Shown here in pieces: positions 62,589-64,000 of a DNA stretch of 64,000 nucleotides; within the stretch, counting starts at the first letter, position 1; each line of letters begins with the position of its first letter. The position numbers and the translations under genes were made by a program. Below the pieces are notes generated by a model. That model ran no database searches, was not told where the DNA came from, and worked only from the letters and a program-made list of their open reading frames with translations. The stretch is from NCBI GenBank assembly GCA_018653085.1, contig JABIAY010000059.1:1-64000 (forward strand), written 5' to 3'. This DNA is from Nitrospina sp. (GTDB taxonomy: Bacteria > Nitrospinota > Nitrospinia > Nitrospinales > VA-1).

Positions 62589-64000
62589 CTAGCGGAGCTC
62601 TGATTTCAAGATTTTCCCAGTGGCGGTTTTTGGCAGGGACTCCATAAACTGAAACATATCGGGGGTCATGAAGGCGGGAAGCTTCTGTCGGCAAAAACTC
62701 TTGAGTTCCTGCTCAGTTGCATCGGTGTCTTGCCGTAAAACAACGCAGACTTTCACTTTTTCTCCTATCCGTTCATCGGCAATACCCACCGCTGCCACTT
62801 CCGCAATTGCGGGATGGCCCATCAGCGCGTTTTCAATCGCCAGCGGAGATACGTTTTCCCCGGCACGAATGATGAGGTCTTTCTTCCTGCCGGCGGAAAT
62901 AAACAGTCGGCCCTTTTCATCCAAATGACCCAAGTCTCCTGTTCTCAGCCAGCCATCGGCAGACAGGGTTTCGGCAGTTTCCTCAGGCTTGTTCCAGTAG
63001 CCTTTCATTATCGTTACGCCACGCACTCGAATTTCTCCGACTTCTCCCTGTGCGACCTGCTTTCCGGAATCGTCCACAATATCCAATTCGACATTTGGCA
63101 GGACGGGGCCGACGGAGCCCGGCACACTGCCGTCTTTCATCGTATTCACAGCGATCACCGGCGAAGTTTCGGTCAGGCCGTAACCTTCGATGACGGTGAC
63201 GCCCAATCCTTCTTCAACTTTTTTCAGCAGGGCTTCCGGCAGAGACGCGCCGCCTGAAATGCAATAGCGCAGGGAAGAAACGTCATACCCGCCACGGGCG
63301 TAAAGCTCCACCAAAAATGAATAAATAGTCGGCACCAATGGCAGGATTGTGGCCTTATGTTGGGCGATGGACGCCAGGATGGATTTGGGTTGAAACTGTT
63401 TGAGCAAAATGAGCGTGGCTCCAGTACGCAATAGCACCAGGGCAATGATGTTGCCAAACGAATGAAACAGGGGCAGGGCGAGGATCACCTTGTCTTCAGG
63501 AGTGAAATGTAGATGCTCTAAAAACCCGGTGCCGTTGGCATCAAACTGGCTTTCATCAAGCATGACGCCTTTGGGTTTCGCAGTCGTGCCGGAAGTGTAG
63601 AGGATCACATCGGGGAGGCTTTCGCCTCTTTCATGTTTCGTAACAGAACCGCCGGGTGTGCCTGCCGCCAGAAACTCATCCCAGCGCAGGGTTCCTTCGC
63701 CTACTTGATCCGGATCAGCCGGGCCAATAAGAATTTTGTTGGTAAAGAATTGGAAGAAGGGAGCGACCTCCGGTTTGACAAAAACGGAATCGACTATCAG
63801 AGTATCGATTCCGGCATCCTGAGTGATGTAGACCAGGTCTTCCGGTTTTAAAAGAAAGTTGAAGGGGATAACAGGAACGCCCTTGAGCAAGGCGGCGAAA
63901 AAAGCAATGAGATATTCCTTCTGGTTCAGGCACAGTAGGCCGATTTTGCTCTGGCTGTTGAGTTTGAGTCTGGACATTGCGCTGGCGAAACTTTCGATAG
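62589..64000 (-). CDS. acyl-CoA/fatty-acid ligase (AMP-dependent synthetase), 5' end outside window
   Basis: ANL superfamily: the P-loop ILYTSGTTAKPKGVMLDE, FHSFGNI, the GYGLTETSPVIAV motif, WLRTGDLGHLDEKGRLFI and, near the C-terminus, LPKTATGKILKSELR with the catalytic lysine. The frame is open through the window edge, and codons before the ATG at 63977 (SIESFASA) look coding, so the gene begins upstream. It activates a fatty acid as its CoA or ACP thioester. It is convergent with the FGE-like gene and probably unrelated to the glycan genes. Confidence 0.9.
   Translation of the reverse strand, partial: IESFASAMSRLKLNSQSKIGLLCLNQKEYLIAFFAALLKGVPVIPFNFLLKPEDLVYITQDAGIDTLIVDSVFVKPEVAPFFQFFTNKILIGPADPDQVGEGTLRWDEFLAAGTPGGSVTKHERGESLPDVILYTSGTTAKPKGVMLDESQFDANGTGFLEHLHFTPEDKVILALPLFHSFGNIIALVLLRTGATLILLKQFQPKSILASIAQHKATILPLVPTIYSFLVELYARGGYDVSSLRYCISGGASLPEALLKKVEEGLGVTVIEGYGLTETSPVIAVNTMKDGSVPGSVGPVLPNVELDIVDDSGKQVAQGEVGEIRVRGVTIMKGYWNKPEETAETLSADGWLRTGDLGHLDEKGRLFISAGRKKDLIIRAGENVSPLAIENALMGHPAIAEVAAVGIADERIGEKVKVCVVLRQDTDATEQELKSFCRQKLPAFMTPDMFQFMESLPKTATGKILKSELR

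Noticed and set aside
1-64000. tRNA, rRNA, CRISPR array, intact prophage or transposon
   Set aside because: No recognisable tRNA/rRNA, no repeat-spacer array and no transposase or integrase motifs were seen on reading both strands.

Overview
The window looks like a chromosomal surface-polysaccharide (O-antigen/LPS-type) locus of a Gram-negative bacterium of moderate GC content. It has a complete-looking set of Wzx-type flippase, O-antigen ligase/polymerase, WecA-type initiating transferase, dTDP-rhamnose genes, many family-2 glycosyltransferases and sugar-nucleotide epimerases/dehydratases. Housekeeping neighbours (HDOD protein, DUF3565 protein, J-domain/MORN protein, single-cluster ferredoxin, acyl-CoA ligase) fit an aquatic, deep-branching proteobacterium-like or Nitrospinota-like lineage. 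That taxonomic guess is an impression, not a computed result. No rRNA, tRNA, CRISPR array or intact insertion sequence was found.

Layout. 1-911: 5' part of an MBOAT O-acyltransferase. 1605-20852: an accessory, modification-rich block with three ~690-residue paralogous B12-binding radical SAM proteins (at 1605, 4579 and 18792). Among them are SDR reductases, a GT2, an acetolactate-synthase-like TPP enzyme, two phytanoyl-CoA-dioxygenase-like oxygenases, a radical SAM/SPASM protein, an FkbM O-methyltransferase and a sugar C-methyltransferase. 21098-30956: a long minus-strand operon of acyltransferase, GT2, SGNH hydrolase, FkbM, SDR, a pair of pyruvate-dehydrogenase-E1-like subunits, a GmhA-like isomerase and a fused sugar oxidoreductase/acetyltransferase. 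31250-38078: ligase, PseB/CapE-like dehydratase, LhgO-like oxidase, UDP-glucuronate-4-epimerase-like protein and flippase. 38161-41287: small housekeeping genes. 41665-49172: two more B12-binding radical SAM proteins, GT2, a methyltransferase-GT2 fusion and a CDP-paratose-2-epimerase-like protein. 49186-58522: rfbB-rfbA-rfbD (no rfbC), rhamnosyltransferase-like GT2s, WecA-like transferase, TPR membrane protein and a dTDP-L-rhamnose-4-epimerase-like protein. 58588-64000: GT-C/TPR membrane protein, an FGE-like lipoprotein-sized protein and a partial acyl-CoA synthetase.

How the genes may work together. WecA-like, GT2 and rhamnose genes would build a lipid-linked repeat unit, the flippase and ligase would export and attach it, and an unusually large decorating kit (five B12-binding radical SAM enzymes, one SPASM radical SAM enzyme, O- and C-methyltransferases, acyltransferases, dioxygenases, TPP enzymes) would modify its sugars. 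The concentration of B12-radical SAM enzymes inside a glycan locus is the most unusual property of the window.

The locus is also scarred. A degraded inverted copy of the fkbM 3' end (18273-18537), a degraded GT2 3' end (43265-43575), a GT2 whose start is separated by one base at a G5A5 tract (near 9620), and small dispersed repeats all point to repeated duplication and recombination.
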